From Kuafuiihalomonas sp964473255 (GTDB lineage Bacteria > Myxococcota > Kuafuiibacteriia > Kuafuiibacteriales > Kuafuiibacteriaceae): 35,649 nt of DNA. This document shows positions 7,359-15,140 of the stretch, in pieces. Positions within the stretch are counted from its first letter, which is position 1. Each line of letters begins with the position of its first letter. The notes below the pieces were generated by a model. It had not been told where the DNA came from, searched no databases, and saw nothing but the letters and a program-made list of their open reading frames with translations. The translations under genes were made by a program, and so were the position numbers. The DNA lies in NCBI GenBank assembly GCA_964473255.1, contig CAYYOT010000049.1, positions 1 to 35,649 of the forward strand, read 5' to 3'.

Positions 7359-8366
7359 TCAGACCTCGTCGTAAATGATCTCGAGTGACCGCTTCGTCGG
7401 GGCCGTCGGCCCGCAGAGGTCCTCTTCCGTCGCTGGCTCGAGGACGACATTGCGACCGACGTCCTCGCTCTTGAACAGCCCCAGCAGCTCGTCTTGACTC
7501 AAAGGCTTCGGATGAAGCGGTGGGCTACCGGCAACGTTCTGGCCGAGCTCATCGAACAGCGGCCCCCACGCGCTGTCCGGTCGCCCTACGATCTCGTACA
7601 TCGCGCTCTTGCGGCGAATGTCTTCGTCGGCGGGAATCGCAGCCAAGACCGGGATTCCGACGCGTTCGGCGAAAGCCTGCGCCTCGCCGGTACCGTCATC
7701 CTTGTTGATCACCATACCGGCGACGCCGACATGACCGCCGAGCTTCTGGAAGTACTGCGTGGCCGAGCAGACGTTGTTCGCGACGTAGAGTGACTGCAGG
7801 TCGTTGGAACCAACGACGATCACCTTTTGACACATGTCGCGAGCGATGGGCAGGCCGAATCCGCCGCAGACGACGTCGCCGAGAAAGTCGAGCAATACGT
7901 AGTCGAAGCCCCAGTCGTTGAAACCGAGCTTCTCCAAAGTCTCGAAGCCATGAATGATGCCGCGACCACCACAGCCTCGACCCACCTCGGGGCCCCCGAG
8001 CTCCATGGCGAAGACGCCGTCTCGCTTGAAGCACACGTCGCCGATGGCCACGCTGTCGCCCGCTTCTTTCTTCTTGGCCGACGTCTCGATGATCGTCGGG
8101 CAGGCGCGACCGCCGAAGAGCAAGGATGTCGTATCGCTCTTCGGGTCGCAGCCGATCAGGAGGACTTTCTTCCCCTGCTGCGCCATCATGTACGAAAGAT
8201 TGGCGAGCGTGAAACTCTTGCCGATGCCACCTTTTCCGTAGATGGCGATGATCTGCGTCTCCTTCGTGGGGGCAGCGGTCGACGGAGCCTCGGGCTCAAT
8301 GGCGGCCTCGGCGCGCAGACGCTCGTCGATTCGATCGAGTGCGTGGGGGCTTGGGGTTGTCGTCAT
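7359..8366 (-). CDS. bchX: BchX, chlorophyllide reductase iron protein
   Basis: NifH-like ATP-driven electron donor to BchYZ, 335 residues. The P-loop GKGGIGKS lies at residues 44-51, and the cysteines binding the [4Fe-4S] cluster bridging the homodimer are Cys132 (GRGCGGRG) and Cys167 (GDVVCGGF). The N-terminal extension of about 38 residues before the fold is usual for BchX and distinguishes it from BchL. The start was set at the ATG at 8366, which overlaps the bchC stop by 4 bp and has a very strong ribosome site (GGAGGAG, 8 nt upstream) inside bchC. Confidence 0.97.
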   Translation of the reverse strand: MTTTPSPHALDRIDERLRAEAAIEPEAPSTAAPTKETQIIAIYGKGGIGKSFTLANLSYMMAQQGKKVLLIGCDPKSDTTSLLFGGRACPTIIETSAKKKEAGDSVAIGDVCFKRDGVFAMELGGPEVGRGCGGRGIIHGFETLEKLGFNDWGFDYVLLDFLGDVVCGGFGLPIARDMCQKVIVVGSNDLQSLYVANNVCSATQYFQKLGGHVGVAGMVINKDDGTGEAQAFAERVGIPVLAAIPADEDIRRKSAMYEIVGRPDSAWGPLFDELGQNVAGSPPLHPKPLSQDELLGLFKSEDVGRNVVLEPATEEDLCGPTAPTKRSLEIIYDEV

Positions 8367-9295
8367 CTCGCGCTCCTCCAGTCGAGCAACATCTTCAGGC
8401 ACGACGGATCATGAAACGCCGTCCGGTATGCGTCCGCGGCGCGGTCGACGCCCAAGCGGTGCGTGATCAGATCGTCGAGACTCAGTTCGCCATTCGCGAC
8501 GAGCTCGTTCACGGCCGACAGGTCGGCCGGCTTCCACTCGGCGGCGACCCGCAGGCGAGCCTCCTTCATGAAGGCGGGCGGGAAGGCGAACGACAGCGGT
8601 TCCGCATAGAACCCCGCAAGTATGACTTCACCGCCATGGGCGAGCCGGCCGATCAAGTGGTCGAGAAGTCGCGGGTCGCCGCTCACATCGCAGATGCTTC
8701 GGTAGTCCCGTCGAGGATCATCGTCGGCAGTCGTGATCGTATAGCCTGCCGCCCCTTCGCGACGCTCGGCCGCGGACTCCCACACCGTGGGTGTGCCCCC
8801 GCGAGCGACGGCAATGCGAGCCAGAAGACGTCCGAGGACCCCGTGACCCACGATCAGGTCGGGAAGTTGGCCTCCGCCAACCGCGTGGTAGGCGGTCGCG
8901 GCCAGGGCCAGAAGTACGCCCCGCTCGCCGAGTGCTTCGTCGATGGGAACGACACGGTCCGCCGCCGCCACCAGGCGCGATGCCGCGCCTCCGAAGAGAC
9001 CGCGGATACCTTCGAAACCTCGGGACCCGGGAACGAAGACGCGATCACCGACGGACAGCGAGGCTCGCCGTCCCACCGATGCAACACGACCGACGGACTC
9101 GTAGCCCGGGACGAGCGGATATCCGAGGCCGGGGAACGGCGGCATGCGCCCGGACCACAGGAGGCGTTCGGTTCCCGTACTTATACCGCTCCACTCGACG
9201 TCGATGACGACGTCGTCATCACCGGGCGTGGCCAGAGCGACCCGGGTCACTTGGAGTCGCTCGGGCTCCTCGAGGACGACGGCAAGGGCCTTCAT
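8363..9295 (-). CDS. bchC: BchC, bacteriochlorophyllide a dehydrogenase
   Basis: Oxidises the C3 hydroxyethyl group to acetyl late in bacteriochlorophyllide a synthesis. The 310-residue protein is a zinc-less medium-chain dehydrogenase: an N-terminal GroES-like part (MKALAVVLEEPERL, then WSGISTGTERLLWSG), then a nucleotide-binding fold around DLIVGHGVLGRLLARIAVA. A TTG 39 nt upstream is in frame, but that segment is the promoter/operator, and family homology begins at the ATG at 9295. The ribosome site is weak (CCAGG). A PpsR palindrome overlapping a TTGACA box lies 34 nt upstream, so bchCXYZ-puf can be driven separately from crtEF. Confidence 0.94.
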   Translation of the reverse strand: MKALAVVLEEPERLQVTRVALATPGDDDVVIDVEWSGISTGTERLLWSGRMPPFPGLGYPLVPGYESVGRVASVGRRASLSVGDRVFVPGSRGFEGIRGLFGGAASRLVAAADRVVPIDEALGERGVLLALAATAYHAVGGGQLPDLIVGHGVLGRLLARIAVARGGTPTVWESAAERREGAAGYTITTADDDPRRDYRSICDVSGDPRLLDHLIGRLAHGGEVILAGFYAEPLSFAFPPAFMKEARLRVAAEWKPADLSAVNELVANGELSLDDLITHRLGVDRAADAYRTAFHDPSCLKMLLDWRSAR

Positions 9296-9311
9296 TGCCT
9301 GGTGTAAGTCG

Positions 9312-9346
9312 CACTTGACTATGGTGTCTGTCAAGCAGACCTAACA
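9312..9346 (-). promoter_or_regulatory. PpsR/CrtJ operator overlapping the bchC promoter
   Basis: The 18-bp site TGTTAGGTCTGCTTGACA (minus strand, 9346-9329) is a perfect TGT-N12-ACA match to the PpsR/CrtJ recognition sequence. Its last six bases are the consensus -35 hexamer TTGACA. A -10 box is less clear; GACTTA at 18-bp spacing is the nearest candidate. It lies in the 62-bp gap between crtF and bchC. PpsR is encoded in this same cluster. Repression under oxygen or light is the known role of such sites in Rhodobacter; activity here is inferred. Confidence 0.8.
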
Positions 9347-9357
9347 GCAAGAAACCC

Positions 9358-10518
9358 TTATGCCGAGGCTCGGCAGGAGAGTATGCGGGTCACGATCGGA
9401 AGGCGTCCCCGGTGCAGTCGAAAGCCCTCGAAACCGGCCTCGGCCAGCATGTCCTTGAGGTGCGAAGGGGTGCGTGGCCGGCCCGACCCCATCGCTCTCA
9501 GGTAGAACCCCATATACGCATCCGTGGACCGCTCGGGGGGTGTACCCGCCATGGGCTCCGCGATGACCAACCGTCCCCGAGCATTCATCGCCGACCGAAC
9601 CGTTCGCAAGAGGCGTCGTGCAACGTCGTCGTCGTGGTCCAACAGCACCCGGACGAGCGTCACGACGTCGAATCCGGTGGGCAGGGGCTCGTTCAAAGCG
9701 TCGATCCCGACCACGCTCACTCGAGCGTCGAGGCCCGCGGCTTCGACGCGTTTTCGTGCTCGCGCCGCCACCGAAGGTAGGTCGACGATCGTAACCTCGA
9801 CGTGCGGATGTCGCACCGCAACCGCGCAGGCAAAGCGCCCTTCCCCGCCGGCCACGTCGAGAAGCCGTCGGCAGCGCCGCAGCGGCAGGGCGTCGAGGAT
9901 CTCATCGATGGCGAGAGCCTGACTGGCCGTCATCAGCGAGGTGTACTCGGACGTTGCCGTCTCCGGCAGCTCACGACCATCGTTCGTCGAGGCGTAGGCC
10001 CAATAGCTTGCAAGTCGACTTTCGGGCTGCTCGTGTCGCAGAAGTTCGACCGGGTCCCGAAGGTCGTCATACAAGAGTGCGTGGTGTTCGACCATGCGGT
10101 CGAGTCCTGGCGTACCGAGGAAAGCCGCTCCCAGCCGACCCAACCCGTAGACGCCTTCCCTCCGCCTTACGACGAGCTCGAGCGCGGCCGCCGCGTCCAA
10201 GAGGCGTCCGGTCGCCGCGACGGACAAACCGAGAACCTCCGAAAGTTCTCTTGCACTACGAGGCCCCGCCTCGAGGTGCTCGAAGAGCCGGAGTCGAACC
10301 GCGGAGAGCAGTACCTGGGAATAGACGAATCCGGCGCAGACATCGAAGAGCCGGCGGGCTCGGCGCCTCGCGATCCAAGCCGTGATGGGCAGTGCAGTCG
10401 ATAGCCGCCGAAACCAGCGCGCCCGAAGAACGCGTGACCAAGTGACGAACCACCAGTCGGAGAGCGACCCGCTCGGAGGCCGAGCCGGTGAAGGGTGGAC
10501 CGCAGGCCCCTCCTTCAC
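9358..10518 (-). CDS. crtF: CrtF, demethylspheroidene-type O-methyltransferase
   Basis: SAM-dependent O-methyltransferase that methylates the 1-hydroxy group of acyclic carotenoids in the spheroidene and spirilloxanthin routes. The 386-residue protein has an N-terminal dimerisation/winged-helix part (FVYSQVLLSAVRLRLFEHL, then DAAAALELV) and a Rossmann SAM domain with LLDVAGGEGRFACAVA as motif I. The start is GTG at 10518, overlapping the crtE stop by 4 bp (GTGA). The carotenoid genes that normally act before it (crtI, crtB, crtC, crtD) are not in this window. crtEF leading into bchC is the standard superoperon order. Confidence 0.92.
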   Translation of the reverse strand: MKEGPAVHPSPARPPSGSLSDWWFVTWSRVLRARWFRRLSTALPITAWIARRRARRLFDVCAGFVYSQVLLSAVRLRLFEHLEAGPRSARELSEVLGLSVAATGRLLDAAAALELVVRRREGVYGLGRLGAAFLGTPGLDRMVEHHALLYDDLRDPVELLRHEQPESRLASYWAYASTNDGRELPETATSEYTSLMTASQALAIDEILDALPLRRCRRLLDVAGGEGRFACAVAVRHPHVEVTIVDLPSVAARARKRVEAAGLDARVSVVGIDALNEPLPTGFDVVTLVRVLLDHDDDVARRLLRTVRSAMNARGRLVIAEPMAGTPPERSTDAYMGFYLRAMGSGRPRTPSHLKDMLAEAGFEGFRLHRGRLPIVTRILSCRASA

Positions 10519-11387
10519 GCAGCCGCGGTTTGCGCCAGATGCTTGGGCACGAGGCGCTTGGCCTGGAGGCCGACCAGCTCGCGGAGCGCGGCCGCGCCTT
10601 CACACTCCGGGACGGCGGCCGCGGCTTCACGGATGAGGTCCTGGAGTCGAGTCAGAGCTCCATCGAGACCGAGCTCACGCACGGCGCTCGGACGGAGGCG
10701 ATCGTCGTCTTGTCCAGTGGGCTTACCGACCTCGCCCGCGTCGGCGGCAGCATCGCAGAGATCGTCGGCGACCTGATACGCCTCTCCGAGGCGCTCGCCG
10801 AGGTCCCGCCATCGACTCGGGTCGGCCCCAGCCGCCAGGGCTCCACCGACCGTCGCCGCCACGAAGAGGGAAGCGGTCTTGGCGCGATGGTAGGCCGTCA
10901 GCTGCGGTGACGGCTCGCTTTCCCACGCTTGCCCGGCGACCAGACCGGCTGGTGCCCCAGCGGCGCGTCCGAGCGTCATCAGCAGGCTGGCGCAACGCTC
11001 GGGAGCGGCCACGCTCGACCGCGCAACCGTCTCGAAGGCAGCCACGATGAGCCCGTCACCGACGAGTACCGCCAGGGGTTCGCCGAATTTGCGATGGACC
11101 GACGGGCGACCGCGCCTCAAGGCTGCGTCGTCGAAGCAGGGAAGATCGTCGTGCACGAGGGACGCGCAGTGGAGCAGCTCGACCGCGGAAGCGAACGACT
11201 CACTCAAGGTCGGAGCATCGTCGCCGCAGGCGTTGGCCACCGCCAGGCACAGCTGCGGTCGAAGTCGGGCCCCGCCAGGAAAGACTGCGTAATGGAGCGC
11301 CTCCGCCAATCGCGGGGGGCAGCCCGAGCCGGTGATGCGATCGACGGCGGCTCTCAGGGCCTGGTCGATCCTGGTCGTTATTATCAT
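10515..11387 (-). CDS. crtE: CrtE, geranylgeranyl diphosphate synthase
   Basis: Makes C20 GGPP for carotenoids and the bacteriochlorophyll tail. The 290-residue trans-prenyltransferase has the first Asp-rich motif DDLPCFDD at residues 80-87 (DDxxxxD form) and the second, DDLCD, at 208-212 in YQVADDLCD. FPGGARLRPQL and GRPSVHRKFG are also typical. The start was placed at the ATG at 11387, with CCAGGAGG about 11 nt upstream. An upstream in-frame TTG at 11438 lies in the -35 box and is rejected. It is the first gene of a crtEF-bchCXYZ-puf superoperon and has its own PpsR-regulated promoter overlapping the end of bchO. Confidence 0.94.
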   Translation of the reverse strand: MIITTRIDQALRAAVDRITGSGCPPRLAEALHYAVFPGGARLRPQLCLAVANACGDDAPTLSESFASAVELLHCASLVHDDLPCFDDAALRRGRPSVHRKFGEPLAVLVGDGLIVAAFETVARSSVAAPERCASLLMTLGRAAGAPAGLVAGQAWESEPSPQLTAYHRAKTASLFVAATVGGALAAGADPSRWRDLGERLGEAYQVADDLCDAAADAGEVGKPTGQDDDRLRPSAVRELGLDGALTRLQDLIREAAAAVPECEGAAALRELVGLQAKRLVPKHLAQTAAA

Positions 11388-11409
11388 GCGAAACCCGGCC
11401 TCCTGGTGT

Positions 11410-11450
11410 TCTTTATGCTTTACATATCGAAGTGTCAATTGCGTCAGACA
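11410..11450 (-). promoter_or_regulatory. PpsR/CrtJ operator and sigma-70-like promoter of crtE
   Basis: TGTCTGACGCAATTGACA (minus strand, 11450-11433) is a perfect TGT-N12-ACA palindrome. Its right end is the -35 box TTGACA (11438-11433), followed after 17 bp by TAAAGA (11415-11410) as a weak -10. The palindrome overlaps the last two codons and the TGA of bchO. The transcript would start about 15-20 nt before the crtE ATG. The geometry matches the bchC site. Confidence 0.8.
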
Positions 11451-12385
11451 CTCGAGGAGTCGACTTCGGCGAAGTGGGCATCGATCAAGCTCACGGCCTG
11501 CTCTGGCCTCTCCTCGTGAGCCAGATGGCCCTCTCCGTGCATCAGCGCAACGCGGGCGTTCGGGATCTTCGCTCGCAGCTGGTGCGTGTGGCCTGGCGGC
11601 ACCGCCCGATCATGCGTGCCCGCCACGAGGGTGAGCGGTCGACCGACGCGGGAAAGCAACGAGCCGAGGGGTTCGAGATCCCAAGCGGCCATCATGGCGA
11701 CGGCTCCCGCCACGTGGCCCGGACACCGGGCGAGCCTCCCGTACAAGTCGAGCCCGCGCGCATCGATGTGCGACCCCGTCCCGACGATCAGCTTCTCGAC
11801 GTACGCTGGGTCTTTGGCCCGCCAGGCCACGAAGCGAGATGCGAAGCGTGTCTGATGAAGAAGTCGCGCGGCGGGCGAGAACACGCGGGCGGCGACCCCG
11901 GAAAACGGCAGGAACGCACCATTGAAGCTCACCAGACCGGCAGGGCCCGCATGGTCATCCAGCACCAACCGAAGGCCCACGGCCGCCCCCGCCGAGTGAC
12001 CGACCACGAGTGCAGGCTTCACGGCCAACTCGGCCACGAGGCGGGCAACGGAATCGGCCATGCCCGGCAAAGTGAAAGCATCGGCGGGCGCCCACGACGT
12101 GAAGCCGTGGCCCGGAAGGTCCGGAGCGACGACGGTGTAGCGCTCGAGGAGCCGGGGCAGAACGTCGCGCCACGAATGGGTGGCTCCGCCGGTTCCGTGG
12201 AGCAGCAGCAGGCACGGTCCGCGACCACCGATCTGGACGTGAAACCGGACCGCGCCGGCGGAGACGAACCGACTCAGCTCCCGATTGGGCCAATCGTGGC
12301 CATCCCGATCCCAGTCGGGCCGGTCGGACCGATCCGAACCGTCCCACCGAACCGACCGAGCAACACCGCGGGCCACGCCCCTCAC
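11444..12385 (-). CDS. bchO: BchO, alpha/beta-fold hydrolase of magnesium chelatase operon
   Basis: 313-residue alpha/beta hydrolase. BchO is always found with bchI and bchD in purple PGCs but its substrate is not established. Typical features are seen: DWPNRELSRFV, the oxyanion loop LLLHGTGGATHSWRD, APDLPGHGFT, the nucleophile elbow VGHSAGAA and a catalytic His in MHGEGHLAHEE. The start is GTG at 12385, overlapping the bchD stop by 4 bp. The first 30 residues come from a GC-rich low-complexity stretch (Arg/Asp/Ser/Gly), so the true start could be slightly downstream, near DWPNRE. Its 3' end runs into the crtE operator. Confidence 0.92.
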   Translation of the reverse strand: MRGVARGVARSVRWDGSDRSDRPDWDRDGHDWPNRELSRFVSAGAVRFHVQIGGRGPCLLLLHGTGGATHSWRDVLPRLLERYTVVAPDLPGHGFTSWAPADAFTLPGMADSVARLVAELAVKPALVVGHSAGAAVGLRLVLDDHAGPAGLVSFNGAFLPFSGVAARVFSPAARLLHQTRFASRFVAWRAKDPAYVEKLIVGTGSHIDARGLDLYGRLARCPGHVAGAVAMMAAWDLEPLGSLLSRVGRPLTLVAGTHDRAVPPGHTHQLRAKIPNARVALMHGEGHLAHEERPEQAVSLIDAHFAEVDSSSV

Positions 12386-14109
12386 CGCCCCTCACCGCGC
12401 GACAGAGCCTGTACCCGGCCCGAAATACCGGCCGCATCGGTGTACGGCAGGGCCAGATACTCGGCACCCATGGCCTTCGCGAGTTCGGCGGCAACGGGAC
12501 GAGGACGGGGTGCCGTGTCGACGAAGAGCACCGGGAGTCGCCGCTCGCGCAGCGCCCGCGCCGCAGTCAGCGCGTCGTCGGCCGCGGCGCTCCGGCTGAC
12601 TTGTCCATCGCGGCCCACGTTGGCGCGACCGTCGGTCATCACGACCACGACCGCAAGACGCCCGCGGCGCTGCGTTTCTTCGGCCAACGCCAGGCTGGCC
12701 TGCAGCCCGGCAGCGATCGGCGTCGTGCCACCTCCCGGAAGGCCCGCGAGGCAGCGCCGAGCCCGGACCAAGGATCGGGTCGGGGGGACGAGGAGTTCGG
12801 CGCTCGTGCCGCGGAAAGCGATCAAGGCGACCTGATCACGGCGCACGTAGGCATCGGCCAGCAGACGCTCGACCGCGCCTTTCGCCTCCGCCAGCCTCTG
12901 AAACGCAGCCGACCCCGACGCGTCGACGACGAATATGCTGGTGGTCTCCGTCCTCTGCTCGTACCGCGTGAAGCGGAAGTCGCTCTTCCGAACTTCGATT
13001 CGCGGGTGCCCCGCTCGGTCGGAGCCTCGCCGAAGTCGCTGCCACGGCGCGGCGGCTCGCAGGGTCTCGATGACGTTGACTCGCCCCCCGGCTCTCAGCC
13101 AGACGCCGACCGGGCGCCCGCGGCGGACCGACGCCCCGCGAGCTCCGGAGACCCCCTCGGTTCTCCGTGCGCCGCCAAGACGGACGTCGTGCGCCAGCCG
13201 GTCCAGGGCGCCCGCCGGCATGGCCGAGCGAGCTGCGGCGAGGATGACGTCGGCCAGGGGGCCCGAATCGGGCATCGAACGCTCGGGGTCCGGCGTATTC
13301 TCTTCGGGTTCGGCCGAAGATGGCTCCTCCGGATCGGGGGGCTGGGGATAGCGGGTTGCTCGTGGTCCAAGCACCAGCCGAGCCGCGCGCTCGGCGTCCG
13401 TGGGACCAACCACACTGCGTCCCGCGAGCGCCGCCGAAGCGCGGGCGACGCGGACGGCGAGGATCGCGGGTCGAAGAGACGCGATACCGAGTACGAGCGC
13501 ACTTGCACACAAGGACTCCACCGTCGCGGGCGCGATTTCGACCTCGGTTATCGACGGCACCCCCGGCGCCGGTTCGACGAGCTCGGCGCCGCCCGAAGCA
13601 TCGGCGAGCGCGATGCCGTCCAAGTCCACGTGGAGGGCCAGGCGATCCCGGAGGGAAGGGTGCACACGTTCTTCGTCTTCGCCTTCGTCATAGGCGATCA
13701 CGCCGAAGCGCGCTGGGTAGACCCCCTGCATGCCTTCCCGTTCGAGGTGCACGGCACCCCGGTCGATGGCCCCTGCCAGCACGGCCACGGTCGTCGGCGA
13801 AAGACGCTCGGCCATCGGCAGTACGATGAAGCCTCCGTTCGCGCGGGGCAGGAGACCCGGTTCGGTGACCACACGACGGGCATGTAGCGTTGCCGCCAGG
13901 TCGAGGCCCCCCAGGAGCCGGTCCTCCGAGACGTGCAAGGGTACACGAACTCGCGGAACGCCCGGCCCGACCCGCGAGGTCAACACGGAGCGCCAACGGT
14001 CGCGGACCGGGCCCGCTCGGGCCCGCACGACCACGCCTCCAAGCCCGACAGGATCCGCGGCGACCAGCGCCGCTGCCCACACCGCGTCCTCCCAGGCTCG
14101 TTGGTTCAC
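12382..14109 (-). CDS. bchD: BchD, magnesium chelatase subunit D
   Basis: AAA+/integrin-I subunit of Mg chelatase that forms the ID platform docking on BchH. The 575-residue protein has a degenerate N-terminal AAA+ domain (residues about 1-250, without a full Walker A), a central Pro/Glu-rich acidic linker (DPEEPSSAEPEENTPDPE), and a C-terminal von Willebrand A domain with the metal-ion MIDAS motif DASGS near residue 395 and TDGRAN near 490. The start is GTG at 14109, overlapping the bchI stop by 4 bp. The order bchI-bchD-bchO is the usual one. Confidence 0.95.
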   Translation of the reverse strand: MNQRAWEDAVWAAALVAADPVGLGGVVVRARAGPVRDRWRSVLTSRVGPGVPRVRVPLHVSEDRLLGGLDLAATLHARRVVTEPGLLPRANGGFIVLPMAERLSPTTVAVLAGAIDRGAVHLEREGMQGVYPARFGVIAYDEGEDEERVHPSLRDRLALHVDLDGIALADASGGAELVEPAPGVPSITEVEIAPATVESLCASALVLGIASLRPAILAVRVARASAALAGRSVVGPTDAERAARLVLGPRATRYPQPPDPEEPSSAEPEENTPDPERSMPDSGPLADVILAAARSAMPAGALDRLAHDVRLGGARRTEGVSGARGASVRRGRPVGVWLRAGGRVNVIETLRAAAPWQRLRRGSDRAGHPRIEVRKSDFRFTRYEQRTETTSIFVVDASGSAAFQRLAEAKGAVERLLADAYVRRDQVALIAFRGTSAELLVPPTRSLVRARRCLAGLPGGGTTPIAAGLQASLALAEETQRRGRLAVVVVMTDGRANVGRDGQVSRSAAADDALTAARALRERRLPVLFVDTAPRPRPVAAELAKAMGAEYLALPYTDAAGISGRVQALSRGEGR

Positions 14110-15140
14110 GCGCCGAGCACCTCGACCACCGCCCGCTCGACCCGAACGCTCGAGCCGGACTCGTCGAGCGGATCGCGGCGCAGTCGATGGCGCAAAGCCG
14201 GCTTCGCCATGCGTCGGAGATCGGATTCGTCGATCTCGGTCCGGCCATCCAGGCTCGCCGCGGCCCGCGCCGCGCGAACCAGCGTGAGCTCACCGCGGAG
14301 ACCGTCGGTTCCCAAGGCCAGGCAGAGCTCGGCCGCCTTGACCAGCATCGCGCTGGGGACTTCCACGTCCGAGATGCGCTCCGTCGCGGCCTCGATCTGC
14401 CGGCGAAGCTTGCCGTCTTGGCGCTTCCACTTGCGGACGAAGGCTTCGCGATCCGTCTCGTATCGCTCGCGACGACGGACGACCTCGACGCGCGTCGGTA
14501 GATCTTCCGGTGTCGAGATCTCGACCATCAGCCCGAAGCGATCCAGTAGCTGGGGGCGAAGCTCGCCTTCCTCTGGATTTCCGCTGCCCACCAAGACGAA
14601 TCGAGCCGGATGCCGCACGCTGAGCCCCTCGCGCTCGACCACGTTCTCACCGGTCGCGGCGACGTCGAGCAGCAGGTCCACCAGGTGGTCCTCTAGGAGA
14701 TTGACTTCGTCGATGTACAGAAAACCTCGATTGGCTCGGGCGAGGAGGCCCGGTTCGAAGGCTTTGGTGCCTTGGGTCAAGGCGAGCTCGAGGTCGAGAG
14801 CGCCCACCACGCGGTCTTCGGTGGCCCCCAGCGGCAGGTCGACGACGGGGACCTCGACCCGGCGGGTCTTCGAACCCCGGGAAGCGTCGATGTGCGGGCA
14901 TGCCGTCTCGGGGGTGCGGCCATAGGGGCATCCCGTTTCGGGGGCGCAGCGATACGGGCAGCCGAGGACCGACATCTTGGGCAAAAGCGACGCCAAAGCC
15001 CGTACCGCCGTGGACTTTCCCGTCCCGCGGTCGCCGAAGAGGAGGACGCCGCCGATCGTAGGGTCGACGGCAGCCGCCATCAGCGCCAGCTTCATCTCGT
15101 CCTGACCTACGATCGCCGAGAAAGGATACGGTTCACTCAT
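14106..15140 (-). CDS. bchI: BchI, magnesium chelatase ATPase subunit
   Basis: AAA+ ATPase that powers Mg insertion into protoporphyrin IX. The 344-residue protein has Walker A GDRGTGKS at residues 36-43, Walker B LYIDEVN from 141, and DLPLGATEDRVVGALD. Between them, the loop that often carries a Cys-rich insert holds a duplicated segment, CPYRCAPETG then CPYGRTPETA (residues 61-80), followed by CPH, produced by a 30-bp tandem repeat. The ATG overlaps the stop of the upstream hydrolase gene by 4 bp. Confidence 0.97.
   Translation of the reverse strand: MSEPYPFSAIVGQDEMKLALMAAAVDPTIGGVLLFGDRGTGKSTAVRALASLLPKMSVLGCPYRCAPETGCPYGRTPETACPHIDASRGSKTRRVEVPVVDLPLGATEDRVVGALDLELALTQGTKAFEPGLLARANRGFLYIDEVNLLEDHLVDLLLDVAATGENVVEREGLSVRHPARFVLVGSGNPEEGELRPQLLDRFGLMVEISTPEDLPTRVEVVRRRERYETDREAFVRKWKRQDGKLRRQIEAATERISDVEVPSAMLVKAAELCLALGTDGLRGELTLVRAARAAASLDGRTEIDESDLRRMAKPALRHRLRRDPLDESGSSVRVERAVVEVLGA
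14901..14960 (-). repeat. 30-bp tandem duplication inside bchI
   Basis: Two adjacent 30-bp units (14901-14930 and 14931-14960) match at 24 of 30 positions and keep the reading frame, encoding CPYRCAPETG and CPYGRTPETA. A third partial copy (CPH, with GCGGGCA) precedes them on the plus strand near 14893-14900. It enlarges the loop between Walker A and the conserved VPVVDLPLG segment of BchI. Confidence 0.8.

Noticed and set aside
12295..12365. GC-rich repetitive stretch at the start of bchO as a possible repeat element
   Set aside because: Short degenerate CGG/GAC-type repeats within the coding frame; no unit repeated elsewhere in the window.
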